Source: Euonymus europaeus
Taxonomy: Eukaryota > Streptophyta > Magnoliopsida > Celastrales > Celastraceae
Direction: 5' to 3'
Length of the DNA stretch: 64,000 nt
NCBI GenBank assembly: GCA_963580455.1
Contig: OY756960.1
Coordinates: 3,286,001 to 3,350,000 of the forward strand
Part shown: one piece after another, positions 20,966 through 34,200 of the stretch
Position numbering within the stretch: the stretch's first letter is position 1
Layout: each line of letters starts with the position of its first letter
The notes under the pieces: model-generated
Databases searched by the model: none
Told to the model about the DNA's origin: nothing
The model's input: the letters and a program-made list of their open reading frames with translations, nothing else
Made by a program: the position numbers and the translations under genes

Positions 20966-21596
20966 AAGAAATACTCAACCATGAAAAAAGTGTTCGACCT
21001 TATCACACAGTAACTTTAAAATAAAGAGAACCTTCTTCATTAACAAACATGCAAGTGAGATTAGTGACATCGAGTAAGGCGTGGGTGTTTAAATGTTGTG
21101 AGTCCACCTATTGGAGAATTTTCCTTCATATATATAGCATGAGAAAGAAGACGATTCTTCGTTATTGAAAAGTGGAAAGAACCAAAGAAGTTAATGAGAA
21201 ATTGGGAAGAAGCGAAGAAGTTAATGAGAAGTGGAGGAAGCGAAGAAGGTTTGAGAAGTGGAAGAGGGTTATTTAGTCTTTTGGTGGCAAAAGTAGGTCA
21301 TTTATTTAGTTTTTAAAAAAACAGGTCAAATATGAGTTTTCAATTATCGAGGAGGTCACTTTTGCAAATTTACCTTATATCTAGCATGAATTGCAGGTCG
21401 GTTCAAAATAGTTAATTTATTAAAGATTTAATCGATACAAAGTTTAATTCAGATTTCAATCCAATGACCTCTCAAAATTATCAAAACCAAACATATTTTC
21501 AATATTCTTAAAACATACCCTCAAAAGAAAAAACTGAAAATGACTTCAAAAATTGAAAATTGAAACACAAACCAAATGCTACCTAAGGGCTTGCTT

Positions 21597-22152
21597 GGAT
21601 TAGGGGTTTGGAGGTTTAAGTAGGGAGGGTTAAGTGGGTTATTGATTATATATCTTGCTTGGTTTTAAGTGAGAAAGAGTTAGGAGGGTAGTGTAGGGGA
21701 TAAACTCTACTCTCATTAAGTGATAATTGTAAACCCTTGATTTGAGGGATTAAGAAGGTAGAGTAGGGGATAAGTTATTTTAAATGTCTAAATTCTTCAC
21801 TCTACCCTACTTTACCACACTTTACCTTCTATCAAAGTAAAGTTAATAATTTATACTTTAATTAACTCTTACTCCATCCAATCAAGTAGAGCTGTAAAAA
21901 AATCGCCAAAATCGAAATCGAATGGTTTGGTCGTTTTTTTTTTAAAAAGTTACATATTTTGCACTAAGACCAACCGATAACCGACAAAACGGTTTGAGTA
22001 AAATATATAATAAAAAAACCGACCAAAACCGACCGTCGACACCCCTACAATCAAGGTAAAGTTTCATTTAATTACTATACTATACTCTACTTCACTTAAT
22101 TCTCCCTTACAATACTCCACTTAACCCTCATTTTTTTTATCCAAGCAAGCCC
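21597..22152. mobile_element. Tourist-like MITE
   Basis: Ends GGGCTTGCTTGGAT and the complement ATCCAAGCAAGCCC, perfect over 14 bp and close to the usual Tourist terminus. Flanks TAA and TAG are a degenerate 3-bp duplication. The halves, rich in CTACTCTAC and GGGTTAAG words, are near mirror images. It is interrupted by a small hAT element; without it the MITE is about 387 bp. Confidence 0.8.
21887..22047. mobile_element. 161-bp hAT MITE nested in the Tourist-like MITE
   Basis: Flanked by the exact 8-bp duplication CAATCAAG (21879-21886 and 22048-22055). Ends TAGAGCTGT and ACACCCCTA are an imperfect version of the TAGGGGTG terminus. The body is rich in AACCGACCAAAACCG-type words. Confidence 0.85.
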
Positions 22153-22159
22153 TAGGTAT

Positions 22160-22620
22160 TAAATCATAAGGGGAACAAATTCGCTAAACCCTAACGGGCT
22201 CATGTATACTCAGTATACTTGGTTTCCATATACAATAATGAAATGATTTTCCATATTTTAAAGGACACTTATATAATTTAACCAATAAAAAACTAACTTA
22301 ATTACAAAAAAACCTAAAAACAAGACTTAATTATATATAAGTTTTAACGAGTAACTTTACTCTTAATAAGATTCATAAAATAGACCTACCTACAATTTTA
22401 TCTTATATCTATCTATTTTTTGTCATCGTTTTTACTGCCCATGTAGGAAAACAACTTCATTTTGACTCCTTCCATGCACAACCGTTTAAGAGAAACGACG
22501 TTGTTTTTGTTTCGTCCGCTTTTCTAACGAGTGTTTGGGGTTTTCAGCGGCTACAATCAGCAATCATCTACAGTGAATCAAGGTTTGTGCATTCTTCTGG
22601 GTTCTATTAGCTTCCAGTCT
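22160..22620. other. intergenic stretch, possible distal leader of the WD40 gene
   Basis: No protein gene. GCGGCTACAATCAGC...GAATCAAG|GTTTG at about 22548-22582 would make a plausible leader exon with a splice donor, but nothing links it firmly to the downstream gene. Confidence 0.25.
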
Positions 22621-22799
22621 GGTCAAAGGACTGAACACCGTACAATTCATTCTATGCACGACACGTCACAGATGTTTTTTTTGATTTTTTTAAATTTTAT
22701 TATGAAAAAAATATGACAAAAATGGGTATGAAAATTTAGCTTATTATTAACGAAAAATTTAACAGAGCTATGACAATAATTTTTTTATTTTTATTTTTT

Positions 22800-23117
22800 G
22801 TAAACGGATTTTTTTTTCTGTACCAATGGATTACTGATGAAATTAAAAAATTATTTTTTTACCGATGGATTACAAACGAAATTTATTTTTTGCCCACATA
22901 TTATCGATGAAATTTATTTATTTTGATTTTTTGAAGATGGATTACAGACTGAAAAAATCCGTCAATAATTATCAATGATTTTTTTTTTTATCAGTGTTTA
23001 GATTATCTACGAGGGTTTTAATGACATAAATTTTCGATCAGTAATCAATATTATTGACTCATTTTTAAGATTACCGACAAAAAATTTAGTCTATAATTCG
23101 TGAATTTTGTGTAGTGA
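22800..23117. mobile_element. CACTA-like terminus with subterminal repeats
   Basis: It ends TTTTGTGTAGTG, the complement of a CACTAC terminus. Inside it words like ACCGATGGATTACA, GATGGATTACAGAC and TACCGACAAA recur in both orientations, as in CACTA subterminal regions. I could not find the partner end. The segment just left (22700-22760) is shared with 10905-10965. Confidence 0.4.
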
Positions 23118-23383
23118 GACAAATGATATCAAATTATTAGTTGGGTTAAGATAAATATTTATGCAATTTTTTTTTAATGAATAAGATTAAAATATTAAAT
23201 TTAATGATGGTAAGGACGACTATTTTTTTTATAGTTATTTGAGAAGACTCTTTTTGTAATTCAGCCCCCTCTTCTGGGTTTAGGGTTAGTTTGTTACCAG
23301 TTCTTCCGTTTTGTGTTAGGGTTCATCGTTTGCTTTGTTAAAATGATGACAGATCAGGATGTTGCAGTTCGTAATGTTGAAAA

Positions 23384-23426
23384 GTCCCACATCGACTGGG
23401 ATTACATGAGTGAAGTGGTTTATATG
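23384..23426 (+). promoter_or_regulatory. snRNA-type USE plus TATA signature
   Basis: GTCCCACATCG (23384-23394) fits the plant upstream sequence element RTCCCACATCG of snRNA-type genes. TTTATATG (23419-23426) follows after 24 nt, which is the shorter USE-TATA spacing described for Pol III genes such as U6. I do not recognise the RNA that would start near 23450. The same words also occur in some short plant LTR elements, and TGTTGAAAAGTCCC at 23375 could be an LTR start. Confidence 0.4.
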
Positions 23427-25279
23427 AGGCAAGCCTTCCTCCCCTTAATAGGCCTTTTAGGGGAGGGCATCGGGCCCAACTTGTTGACACGTAATCTAAA
23501 AGGGTTATTCTTTGCTGCGCATTCACTGCTGCATCAGCAACTTCATATAAACTCCCGTGCTCTCGTAATACTTTGTAAGTCATTATTGACATTACTGATT
23601 TTATTTTAGAATGTCATTATCTATAAATGACTCTATGTTTCATCCATTTTGATTCGAATCACACCAAATTAATTGTTCGTTATCCGTTAGTTGTCACTGT
23701 GTCATGAGAGTTCCAGGACTATTTTGAGAGTAGATTTAATCAGATTGCCAAACTCACTCATGGCAATTGTTGAACTGAGCCCATTTTGCACACCTCAATG
23801 ATTAGCAGAACCAGCTCTAGAGTCAGTAGGGGTAAGAGTTGCCCAGTAGGAGTGAAGCCATTATAAAGCTGGATATTTCAGGCCCTAACCCTTTAACTAA
23901 TATCATTGAAGTTGGAAGTGTAACAAAGGGTACATATTATTTGTAAATCTGAAAACAAATTATCCTTGAAGATAATTTGTCTTGGATAGTTATAGAAACT
24001 GAGATGAGAAAATAGAGAAGAAAGAGGTAGAAGAAGAAATGGTTTTAATCTTCATTTGAATTTCAAAACCATAGCTCTCACAGGTACAAGAAAGCAAAAT
24101 ATATACAAACATCTACTTCATCAACGGTCATAATTCTGCCCGTTGGAACGGTCATAATTCTGTCCGTTGGAACAATATTAATCCTACTCAAGAAATATAA
24201 ACAAAAGATATTGGACTGTGTAAGCCACATGTATGTTAAGAATAATAAAACCTAATAAATACTTAGTAGATGAGATAAGCCCAACTACATGAAACAATTA
24301 AATCATAAATCAATTCAGCCCATCAAGACCATTAAGACTTGTAGCAATGGCCCAAGTCCATTAGGGCTTTTTCTTGTTCCAGAACATCAATCTCTTTCTC
24401 TTCGTCTTCGTGTGTTCCGTCTTCGTGCTCTTCACTGTGTTTTCCACCATCATCAATCTCTCTATCTTCAACAAAATCCCAACTTACTGCCATGTAGATC
24501 CTGTGAGACAAAAGCCATTTTTTAGTGAGCATGGCATTGATTGCGCAACAACACACGTCCTCATTTTCATGACTTGTACGGCGCTGTTTTAAAATGGTTC
24601 CTTTGTGACTTGTAATTGGGGCACATGGGAGCACTGTCTATCATTCTCTCTGATGATATATTCTTGCTAAGCTTCTAAGTACTAATCAATTACACATTTT
24701 ATAGGACTTGTACATGGTTTTATGATTGTATGCACTATGCACAACTATATGATCTTCTATTTGTTGGTAGGTTAATAAAAACGTTGAAGTTTGAGTTAAA
24801 TCAGATGAAGATATTTGGGCTCTGAAGTTTGAATTTCATAACTGGTGCCAATCAATTACTGTTCGAAGGACTAACGCAGAGCTTGCTATGTAAGTTCAAC
24901 TGTTTGTTATTTTTCAGGTGCTATCTTGGGCTTTTCATGGTTTTATTAGTTCTCAGCAACCACATGGTACATTATTTTTCCATTGGAAGGCCATTAGTTT
25001 CATCCTCGGTTAATGCTTCTCATCTGGTCTTAGATCTTTTATTTGTTTATATTAGAGAAGTTAAGCTTAGCGTGGATTATATCTCCGTAATTTCTGTGAT
25101 ATTTTATAATAAAAAATTCTTCTAAGTTTTTTCTCTGTAGAATCCCTATTTCGGGAAAACTTCGCGTTCTATGCCGTGTATATAGAGTTCTCCATTATTT
25201 ATTTGCCTAGAGAAATGGTTTTGATTACTCATTTGAATAGTTATTTATTTAGCAGACGACTGAGACGAAATAAAGGAGT
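23427..25279. other. upstream region of the TFIIIC2-like gene
   Basis: No coding gene found; short open frames at about 23313-23609 and 24289-24634 lie on both strands and match nothing. A perfect-but-one 24-bp tandem pair (AACGGTCATAATTCTGYCCGTTGG) is at 24123-24170. ATTTAGCAG at 25247-25255 is a plausible acceptor of a 5'-UTR intron. Confidence 0.4.
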
Positions 25280-28200
25280 ATGGAAGAAGAATTGCTGGGA
25301 GGTAATAATGTTGGGGTCAAGGTTTCTATGTTTGATTACTCGGTTGAGAATCACTTTAAAGCAGTTGACACAATTTCGAAGCTCTATGGAGAGGTGGAGA
25401 ATTTCACTGCTGAAGAATGTGAAATTCAACGATTATCTAACTCAGTCACTTTCTTAAGGTGATTTTTTCATAGTTTTACTATGAAATATATGATTAATTT
25501 GGCTTTTTGAGTTTAGTTCTGTTCTTGAGTCAGTTGAGTGTACATTTTTGTTTTCATCCTCATGGTTCTTACGATGGGTTATCATTCTTTCTTTTAAGTT
25601 GCGTTTATGAGATTACTGAAGTCTCTTTCGCGTTTGATATTAGCCTAAATCTTGTAGTGATCTCATATGTGTATATACAAGTATATCTTGTGTATATGTT
25701 TGTGATATATGCAATGCTATATTCATATTTTGATTGTGTATACAGAGAATGGAGTTATTACAATTACAATCCAAGAATTATTAGGTTTGGCTCAGAATCT
25801 CTAGCCTCCAGCATATGTTTACCTCAGTTATCATCTGCCACCGTTCCTAAGGTAAAAATAAATAAATAAAATTAAAACTATTCTTTTCTTTTTTACATGC
25901 AAACTTGTGGCCTAGTGGTAGAGTTGCAGTGGTGCAACCTAAAGGTCATAAATTCAATTCTTAAAAACAGCCTCCCCATATATTGTGTTGGGTAAGGTAT
26001 TCACACATCGTGCTTGACATTGAATCCACCCACTACAGGTGCCTTGTAGATAGGAGTTGTTTACCTTTATCTTTTTAATTTTTTTTCTACGTACCATTTA
26101 ATATTGATAGGATTTGCTTACCTCATTTAGTATCTTTTCTGAAACACAAGGAAGGACCACATGAGAAGACCAAGTATTTAAACTCCAGGTATGTACCTTG
26201 AGTTTAAGTGTGTAGGTTTCAGCATTATGTTTTTATTCTTTCCTTGGGCTTAATGGTATCGAATAAGGTTTTATGCTTTCAAACTGGTCAGAATATGGAT
26301 TTTCATACTGAACTAGTGAATAGTGATAGTTGGGGTAATGTGAATGTTGGCATGAGTGAGTATTTTGGTAGATGGATAATTGTATCAGCGTAAGTGATTT
26401 TGGAGTCGAATAAGTATAACTGGCTGGATTGGGCTGGATTTCAAATATTCTTTTTAGGGGCTTGTGGTGGATCAACTAATGTGCAGCTATTGCGAATGGT
26501 TTATTTCTTTGACCAATTAACAAAATGTTTCTTTTTCATTTTGGGATTCTTTAAAAAATGGAGATAAGGAATATATTTTGATGAGATGAATCATGAAACT
26601 CAATTATGGTCATTACTTGGGATTTGTTCTTGCTTCTCTTAGTCATATTTCCTTTTCAAGAATGCCATTTACACTCCAGATTTAATTTATATTTTCTGTA
26701 GAAGTATGTAGTGACTTTAATTACTCTTTTCAGTTTGATTGTCATTGTTCTTTTTTTTTCTTTCTATCTCTTTATTCTAATTAATTATTGATGCCACTAA
26801 TTTGTCAATGCGTTTGAGGCCATTCCAATTGATACAAAAACTTTACTGTCAATGTGAAAAAAGTTTAGTTATCTTTATTTGTTGTTATTAACTTTTGGAC
26901 ATCATGGGGGTTCCATTATACAAACTTATATTACTTTATGCAGCATTACTTCACTAATTTTACAAGTTTCTTATTAATTTCTGTGCAGCAAAGACTTCGT
27001 GTTTTATGTTGGAGGACCTGTGTGGGCTTTAGATTGGTGCCCTAGAGTTCACAAAAGGCCCGACTTTCCTATAAAAAATGAGGTACTCATTTTCTTCCTT
27101 TTAAAATAAAAAAGTGAACATTCATGATTATTGGAAGTTGTGGTAATAATTTATTCATTATGATCGCCTCAGCTTGCATCCACTCTTACTAAAAAGAGAA
27201 AGGGGAGACCCAAAAAGACCTGGATGATACGACATGAACTCTATAGGATTAGTTGAGAATATAGATCTTGATAGGAACATATGGACAAGGAGAATTTACT
27301 TGATACATTCTCACTAATTTATCAAATGGATTCATGAAGCCGTCTCCAATGTATTGTTTAGGATAGATGCTTCATAATGATGATGAATCTTGAAAATTTA
27401 ACCAACACTGGAATTTTTTGTCGTTGACTTTATCCCAATTATACCATGATGTATGAAAACCTTTGCATAACCTTGATAATCAGTACCGACTAGCGAGATA
27501 GAATTCAGATTTTCACTCTCATCATAATTTTGATATACTTAGAATTGTTCTCTATAACGAATTCCTCCAACTGGCCGACTTGCACAGGAGGTGCTTGATT
27601 TTTTTAATAACCTTCACCTCTTTCTTTTTCTGCAAAACTGTGCTGATGTCACCGTTAGGGGTAATTGATCAGAGTAGTTTGGCATCTTTGTGTTCTGTTA
27701 CTTGGACCCCACAAGCCCTAACTATGTCTATGTTGGTATTGTTATTATCCTATTATAGTTTTGGCAAAGTGGTGTTTTTATTATGAATAGACACTCATCA
27801 TAATTTAGGTCCTTAAGTATGTGAAGTGTGATTGTGTGCATATGACTAGAGGTAGACCTCTTAAGAAGACTAACTGAAAGTATCTTAGGTCGTTACCTTT
27901 TTAATTTTTTAATGTTTTTGTGCAACTCTACATCATGTGACTGCTTAATAATTGTCTTTATGCTTTTCCTTCAGTTTATCGCTGTTTCTGCTCATCCTCC
28001 CGGCTCTACTTATCACAAGATAGGTGCTCCACTCATTGGGAGAGGTATGATTCAGATATGGTGTATTCTGAATATCGGTGTGAGTGAGAAGGCAAAAGAG
28101 GATAAACCAACAGACACAAAGAAGCCAAGAGGAAGACCTAGAAAGAAACCTCTGAATGAGGACGAAATTGAGGGGGCAAAAGAGGATGAACCAACAGACA

Positions 28201-31200
28201 CAAAGAAGCCAATAGGAAGACCTAAAAACAAACCAGTGAATGAGGACGAAAATAATCTATCAACTCAACCTAAGAGGCCAAGAGGTAGACCAAGAAAGTA
28301 TCCGAGAAATGAATCAATTGATAGCATCAAGTGCAACAGTCAATTTGTTCAAGCTCTTGCTGTTCAATACCCTGAAGGCACATCTGAGTTTCTTGCTATA
28401 GAGGGAGCATCTGTAAACACCCAAGAGGATTCTGTGAGAGAAAACAACGGTAAAAGACAAAACAGTTCTACCCTAACTTTGTTGGCTTGTGATTCAACTC
28501 TTAAAAATTCCATGCAAAAGAAAAGGTTGAAGAAGAAAGCAAGGTCAAGTAACACTGGTGGTGATGCGTCTCAGCCACTCTTGACTGAAAATCAAGACAA
28601 AGTATCTTATGCTACAGACTATCAAATTGATGAGACACCTGGGAAGGATACTGCGCCTGTGGTCTCTAATAATGTTTCAGATAACAGTTTCACGGATATT
28701 GGCTCAGCTGCTTGTTCCATTCCAGATGATGTTGCTTTGCCAAGAATTGTGTTATGCCTAGCTCACGATGGCAAAGTTGCTTGGGATGTGAAATGGAGGC
28801 CACTTAAAGAGTCAGATTCCAGATGCATGCATCGGATGGGCTATCTAGCTGCTTTGCTTGGGAATGGATCACTGCAAGTGTAAGACATGTACTTCAGTTG
28901 TCTAATGATTTATGTGTCGACATTTTTCTCTTGTTACTTCCTCTCTTTTAACTTTAGGCATTTTCCCTAGGTGGTTACGTAGTAAGAATTTCTCTTCTTA
29001 GACGACAATACGACATAATTTTAGTATGAAGGACTATGCATAGAGGAAAGTAAAGTTACTACATGAACTGCGATTGGTATCTTGACACGTTGAACATGTG
29101 CATCCATAAAACAAGACAATTATATCTCAGTAAGTTTGTTGCATGAACCATGTCATAGAAAATGACAATTGGAGCAGTTGCAATATTAGTTGATAGGAGA
29201 AGCTATTTAATGATTTTAATCAATATCAGTGAAACTTAGTCAAATGATAAGACACACTGTTACAATCAAAATTCGTTCAACAGAGGGTGATGGGGGTGTT
29301 TAGGAACTTCGAATTATTGCATTATAGTCTGCAATATTTTCTCAGTTAAATTTACCATACCACAATGCTATTTGTGTATGACTTTTTAGACCTTCATATC
29401 AGTACAGTTTTCGCTAAAAGTTGTTAATTTTGAATATTGTTAAGCATTTATGTTTATAATATGTATAATTATGGTGATTTTACTTGATGCTCTCCTTAAT
29501 TCTCATTATAAAATATAGGTGGGATGTTCCTCTTCCACATGCCATGAAATCTATATATTCTTCTTCTTGCAAAGAGGGAATGGATCCTCGCTTTATAAAA
29601 CTGGAACCTGTATTTAAATGCTCAATGGTGAAGTCTGGCGGTATTCAGAGGTAATCTATTGTTTAACTTCATTATTTCAATATTACTTTGAAACTTTATT
29701 TGAGTGAAGGCCAAGATTATTCTAGTCCCTATATGATGTACCACCAACATGTTTTATATATATATATATATTTCAAAACTTTTTTGTCAAAGCTGTGATT
29801 TTTGAGATGTTGCCTAGCTACAGACTTTGCTTGTAATATAGTTCCCAGGGCTAGTCTTAGAAATGTGCGGAAGACTAAGGAGCCGTATATCTTAGGGCGG
29901 GAAGAGTGCAAGTTTTTATCACTGGACATTGCATTTTTCTTGCTTCTTGCATTGTGGGTTGAGCTTTGGTTCCGTTGTAACCTCTCTTACCACTTTGTAG
30001 TCTTGAATTGCACAGTAGTATCTTACCTCGGATTTTCCTTCTCCATTTTGATATTAAAACAAGCCATGACAATTTTGCATACATAATGCAATCTTCGAAC
30101 TTGAGAACATGGCATGACATGCTCCCATTCCTAATTTCTCGTGACATACTTTTCTATGATTTATTTATAATTGCGTAATATCTTCGACATAAGTGTTCAA
30201 ATAAAGAGTACAAGGCTAGCAAGATGTTGTCTAAAAGTGACATGTTAAAGTCAAGAAACCCTCTCAGCATAGTAGAGAAATGCTATTCGCAAGATCCCTA
30301 AAGATGCTTGTTAAATGTTCGGTAATTCCGTTTAGATTTTTTTGGAGTTCCTTGATTATTTACTTTAAGGGAAAAAATTCTTTCCTTTTTTATTCCACTG
30401 TTATTTGTGTCTTGTAGCTCTTGCTAGTTTTATATAGATTATTCTGGAAGGGTTTCTGATAAAGAGTCAGTGGTTTATTTCAGGAAGAGTCGAGGGTAAC
30501 TTGGGTATTTTGGGGGTTTAGTTGGTCAATCTTGTCTTTTGGTGGTTGTTTGGGTTATTAGGGTTCTAGTTGGTTGTTTTGGTTTTTATCTTGTAATTTC
30601 TTAAAGTGTGTTCGTAGGAACTTGGAGGCGCAGCCCCTTCGACTGGTTGTATCTTTGTATGTGATTGTCTTGTATCCTGTTATTGAACTTGCTGGTATCT
30701 ATCAGTGGTATCGGAGCCCTCGATTCTCAGCATGAATCGTTCGAAAATGGCCGAACAGAATGAAGAGTTGAAGAAGGAACTAGATCAGGTTAAATCAGAG
30801 ATGGGTATGATGAAGGTTATGATGGAAGGATTTAGTTCCAAGATGGATGGGTTGACTGAGTACCTGTAGAAAGGGAAGAGTAAGGAGGTGACGCCAGAGC
30901 GGGAGTGTGTTACCGAAGCTTCTAGAGAAGGAAGCGCAAGGTGTTTCGCACCAAATCGGGATACTGGTGATTTCGATCGGTTTGATTTGCGTTTTCGGAA
31001 ACTGGAACTACCGGTTTTTTCTGGAGATGATCTTGAAGGTTGGGTTTTCCGAGTCGAAAGATATTTCAGATGTAATCGTGTATCTGACGAGGAGAAATTG
31101 ATGGCTGTGTCTGTGTGTCTCAAAAGGAAAGCTCTTCACTGGTATCTCTATCGAGATGCTAATACTCCATTTCGGACTTGGGTGCACTTTCAAGAGGCGT

Positions 31201-34200
31201 TGATTCGACAATTTAAGGGGCCTAAGGGAGGTGGTCATTATGAAGCTTTAATTTCCATTAAGCAGACTTCTACTGTGGATGATTACACTGACCGATTTGA
31301 GCTATTGATGGTGAGGGTAACAAATGCTCCTGAGGAGGTATTGATGGATGCCTATACAAATGGTCTGCAGAAATCGGTGCAGGCTGAGATGCGGTTGAGG
31401 AAGTCAGCATGATTACCGGAACTGATGGAAGAGGTGACCTTGGTGGAAGTTCGTATTATGGCTCTGCTTAGAGGGTCAGTTCTTCCGGTAGCCAGCATGT
31501 TAAAGCTGGTACAGGGGAAGAAAAAAGTTGGAAGGGAATCAAGCCGGAGTCTTCTAGGCTTGCTAAGGTCTCCCTTGGTAGTCCACTTGACAGGGAAAAG
31601 GGGGGTTTGTGAAAGAGGGACAAAAAAAGGCACCATGGGGTAACAGGTCGATCAGACGAGAGGGCCCTAGGAGGTTGACGATGGAGGAGGAAAAATATAG
31701 CAGAGAAAATGGGTTGTGTTTCAGGTGTTCAGAGGAGAAGTTCCATCCTGGACATATTTGTAAGAATGGGCAGTTGCAATTATTACTTGGGTCTGAAGAG
31801 AGTGAGAAAAATGAATTTGTGGATTCTCCTGGAGGCAGAGATTGAAGTCGATTCCGCAGTGGATATCACCATGAATGCCATGGTGGGGTTTTCTAACCAC
31901 AAAACAATGATGTTAAATGACACTCTTATGGAGGATCGGTGGTGATTTTAATTGATAACAGAGCCTCTCATAATTTTTTGGTTGATAGGCTAGTCTAGGA
32001 GATGAGGCTGAGGGTGGATTTTGATCATCAATTTGGAGTTAGAATTGGGAATGGGAATATTGTTCAATGTAGTGGCATATGCCGACAAGTAGAGATACTG
32101 GTGCAGGGGCATTGTATAGTCCAAGACTTCCATCCTTTTCCTTTAGGGTGTGCAGAGGTGGTGTTGGTTATGGCATGGCTGAGTTTAGTGGGTAAAATTC
32201 TTACGAATTATCAGAGATTGTCGATGCAATTCAATTGGGAAGGCAAACGTGTAGTCTTGAAGGTAGAGCCTACAGTTTATAAGGAGCTTGTATCCTTAAA
32301 TCTTTACTTAAAATTTTTCAGAGAGATGATATTGGGTATTATTTGGGGGTAGCTCGGCTAGAAGTGGAGGATAGTAGTACCAACAGAGGGGTGCAAGTTG
32401 CCAATGGGGTGGATCAGGGTCTGCATGAGGTATTATTTTCTTTTCCTGAGGTTTTCAAACATGAGCTGGATCTTCCGCTCTCGAGATCTTGTTATCACAC
32501 AATTCAGTTGAAAGAGGGAGCGGAACCACCCTGATTGAGGCCTTATTGTTATACCCACCACCAAAAAAATGAGATTAAACGAATGGTGAGAGAAATGCTT
32601 AAATCAGGGGTTATTTAGCATAGTCACAATCCTTTTTCCAATCCAGTTCTTCTGGTTAAAAAAAAAGACGGTTGGTGGAGGTTTTGTGTTGATTACAAGG
32701 CTCTTAACAATATCACCATACCGGATGAGTTCCTTATTCCGGTCATTGATGAGTTGTTGGATGAATAGGTGGAGCTAGTATATTTTCAAAGTTGGATTTC
32801 AAGTAGCGTTATCACCAAATCCGAGTGAGGGAGAGTGACATTCCTAAGATAGCTTTCCGAACTTACGAAGGGCATTACGAGTTTGTGGTGATGCCTTTTG
32901 GGCTTATGAATGCACCTGCTACTTTTCAAGCCTTAATGAATGAAATTTTTAGGCCTTACTTGCGAAAATTTGTGTTGATATTTTTCAATGACATTTTGGT
33001 TTACAGTATGGATATCTCCTCCCATTTGGACCACCTTAGGGTGGTTTTAGAAGTTTTGAAGCAGAATCAGTTGGTGGCTAACTGTAACAAGTGTACCTTT
33101 GGACAGGATAAATTGGAGTATCTTGGTCATATTATATCTTATGGTTCGGTGGCCGCAGATCCAAAAAAATTAGAGTGCATGACAGCATGGCCACTACCGA
33201 AGGGTGTGAAGGAATTATGGTTTTTTTTAGGCTTGACAGATAGCCTGCGGTTTGTGAAGGATTATGTACTAATTGCTCGGCCCCTCACATTGTTGCTTAA
33301 AAAGAATGGCTTTAGATGGGATGATAGAGCTACCGCTGCCTTTGAGCAATTGAAGAAATGTTTGAGTACGGCTCTTGTTCTTGCGGTACCTAATTTTTCT
33401 AATTCATTTGTCTTGGAAACTAATGCTTCTGGGAAAGGCTTTGGAGCGGTATTGATGCAGGAGGGTCGACCGGTAGCCTTCTTGAGTCAGGCATTTTTTG
33501 TAAAAGCCCAATTGAAGTCTGTTTACGAACGGGAACTCATGGCTATTGTTTTTGCAACTCAGAAGTGGAGGCATTATTTGTTGTGTACTAAATTGATCAT
33601 TAGAACGGACCAGCGTAGTATCAAATATTTGGGTGAACAACGGGTTTTGACCTTGGAACAACATAAATGGTTATCGAAATTGTTGGGGTTTACTTTTGAG
33701 ATTCAGTGTAAGTCGGGTAAGACCAATGCAGCTGTTGATGCCTTGTCTCGAAGGCAACAAATTTTTGCGCTTCATTTCATTTCAGATGAATCTGGTCCTG
33801 TTTCACAACTACCTGTTGGTAGTATTATTGCTCAGTTGGAGGCCTTAACAAAGGTGCAATGTGCTGATTTTTCGAAATTGGCTGAGGAAACTCAGAATGA
33901 TGAGAGGTTGAAACAAATAATCCAGGAATTGATTGTTGACCCCCCGAGTCATGAAGGTTATATGGTGCGGCAAGGAGTGTTGTTCTTTAAAGGCCGGTTA
34001 GTATTACCAAAATCTTCTCCTCGAATTCATTCTCTTTTGCTTGAATTTCACAGTGCTTCAGGTGGTGGTCATTCAGAAGTGTTCAAAACATATAAAAGGC
34101 TCTCTAATGTTGTGTTTTGGGAGGGTATGCAAAAGGATACACAGAGATTTGTGGTTGATTGTTCCATTTGCTTGCAAAATAAACACACTACTTTGAGACA

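Larger units (their letters stand above)
18381..21374. mobile_element. outer MULE-like element with long inverted ends
   Basis: The left end (AAATTTGTAAAAATGATCTC, then AACTCATATTTGAC) and the reverse complement of the right end (AAATTTGCAAAAGTGACCTC, then AACTCATATTTGAC) match over about 85 bp. Flanks TTTTATCTA (18372-18380) and TTATATCTA (21375-21383) agree at 8 of 9 positions, like a Mutator-type 9-bp target duplication. The outermost three bases of the two ends disagree, so the exact termini are tentative. No transposase frame; it hosts the MITE and hAT nest plus a minisatellite. Confidence 0.6.

Noticed and set aside
23313..23609. 98-codon frame MLGFIVCFVKMMTDQDV...
   Set aside because: No similarity recognised and it runs through the USE/TATA signature; I see no splice link to the WD40 gene at 25280.
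23440..23700. Plant telomerase RNA downstream of the USE/TATA pair
   Set aside because: No CTAAACCC-type template string is present in the possible transcript.
29802..30147. Open frames in intron 6 left of the gypsy element
   Set aside because: Both strands open over the same DNA, hydrophobic random composition, no family match, inside a well-supported intron.
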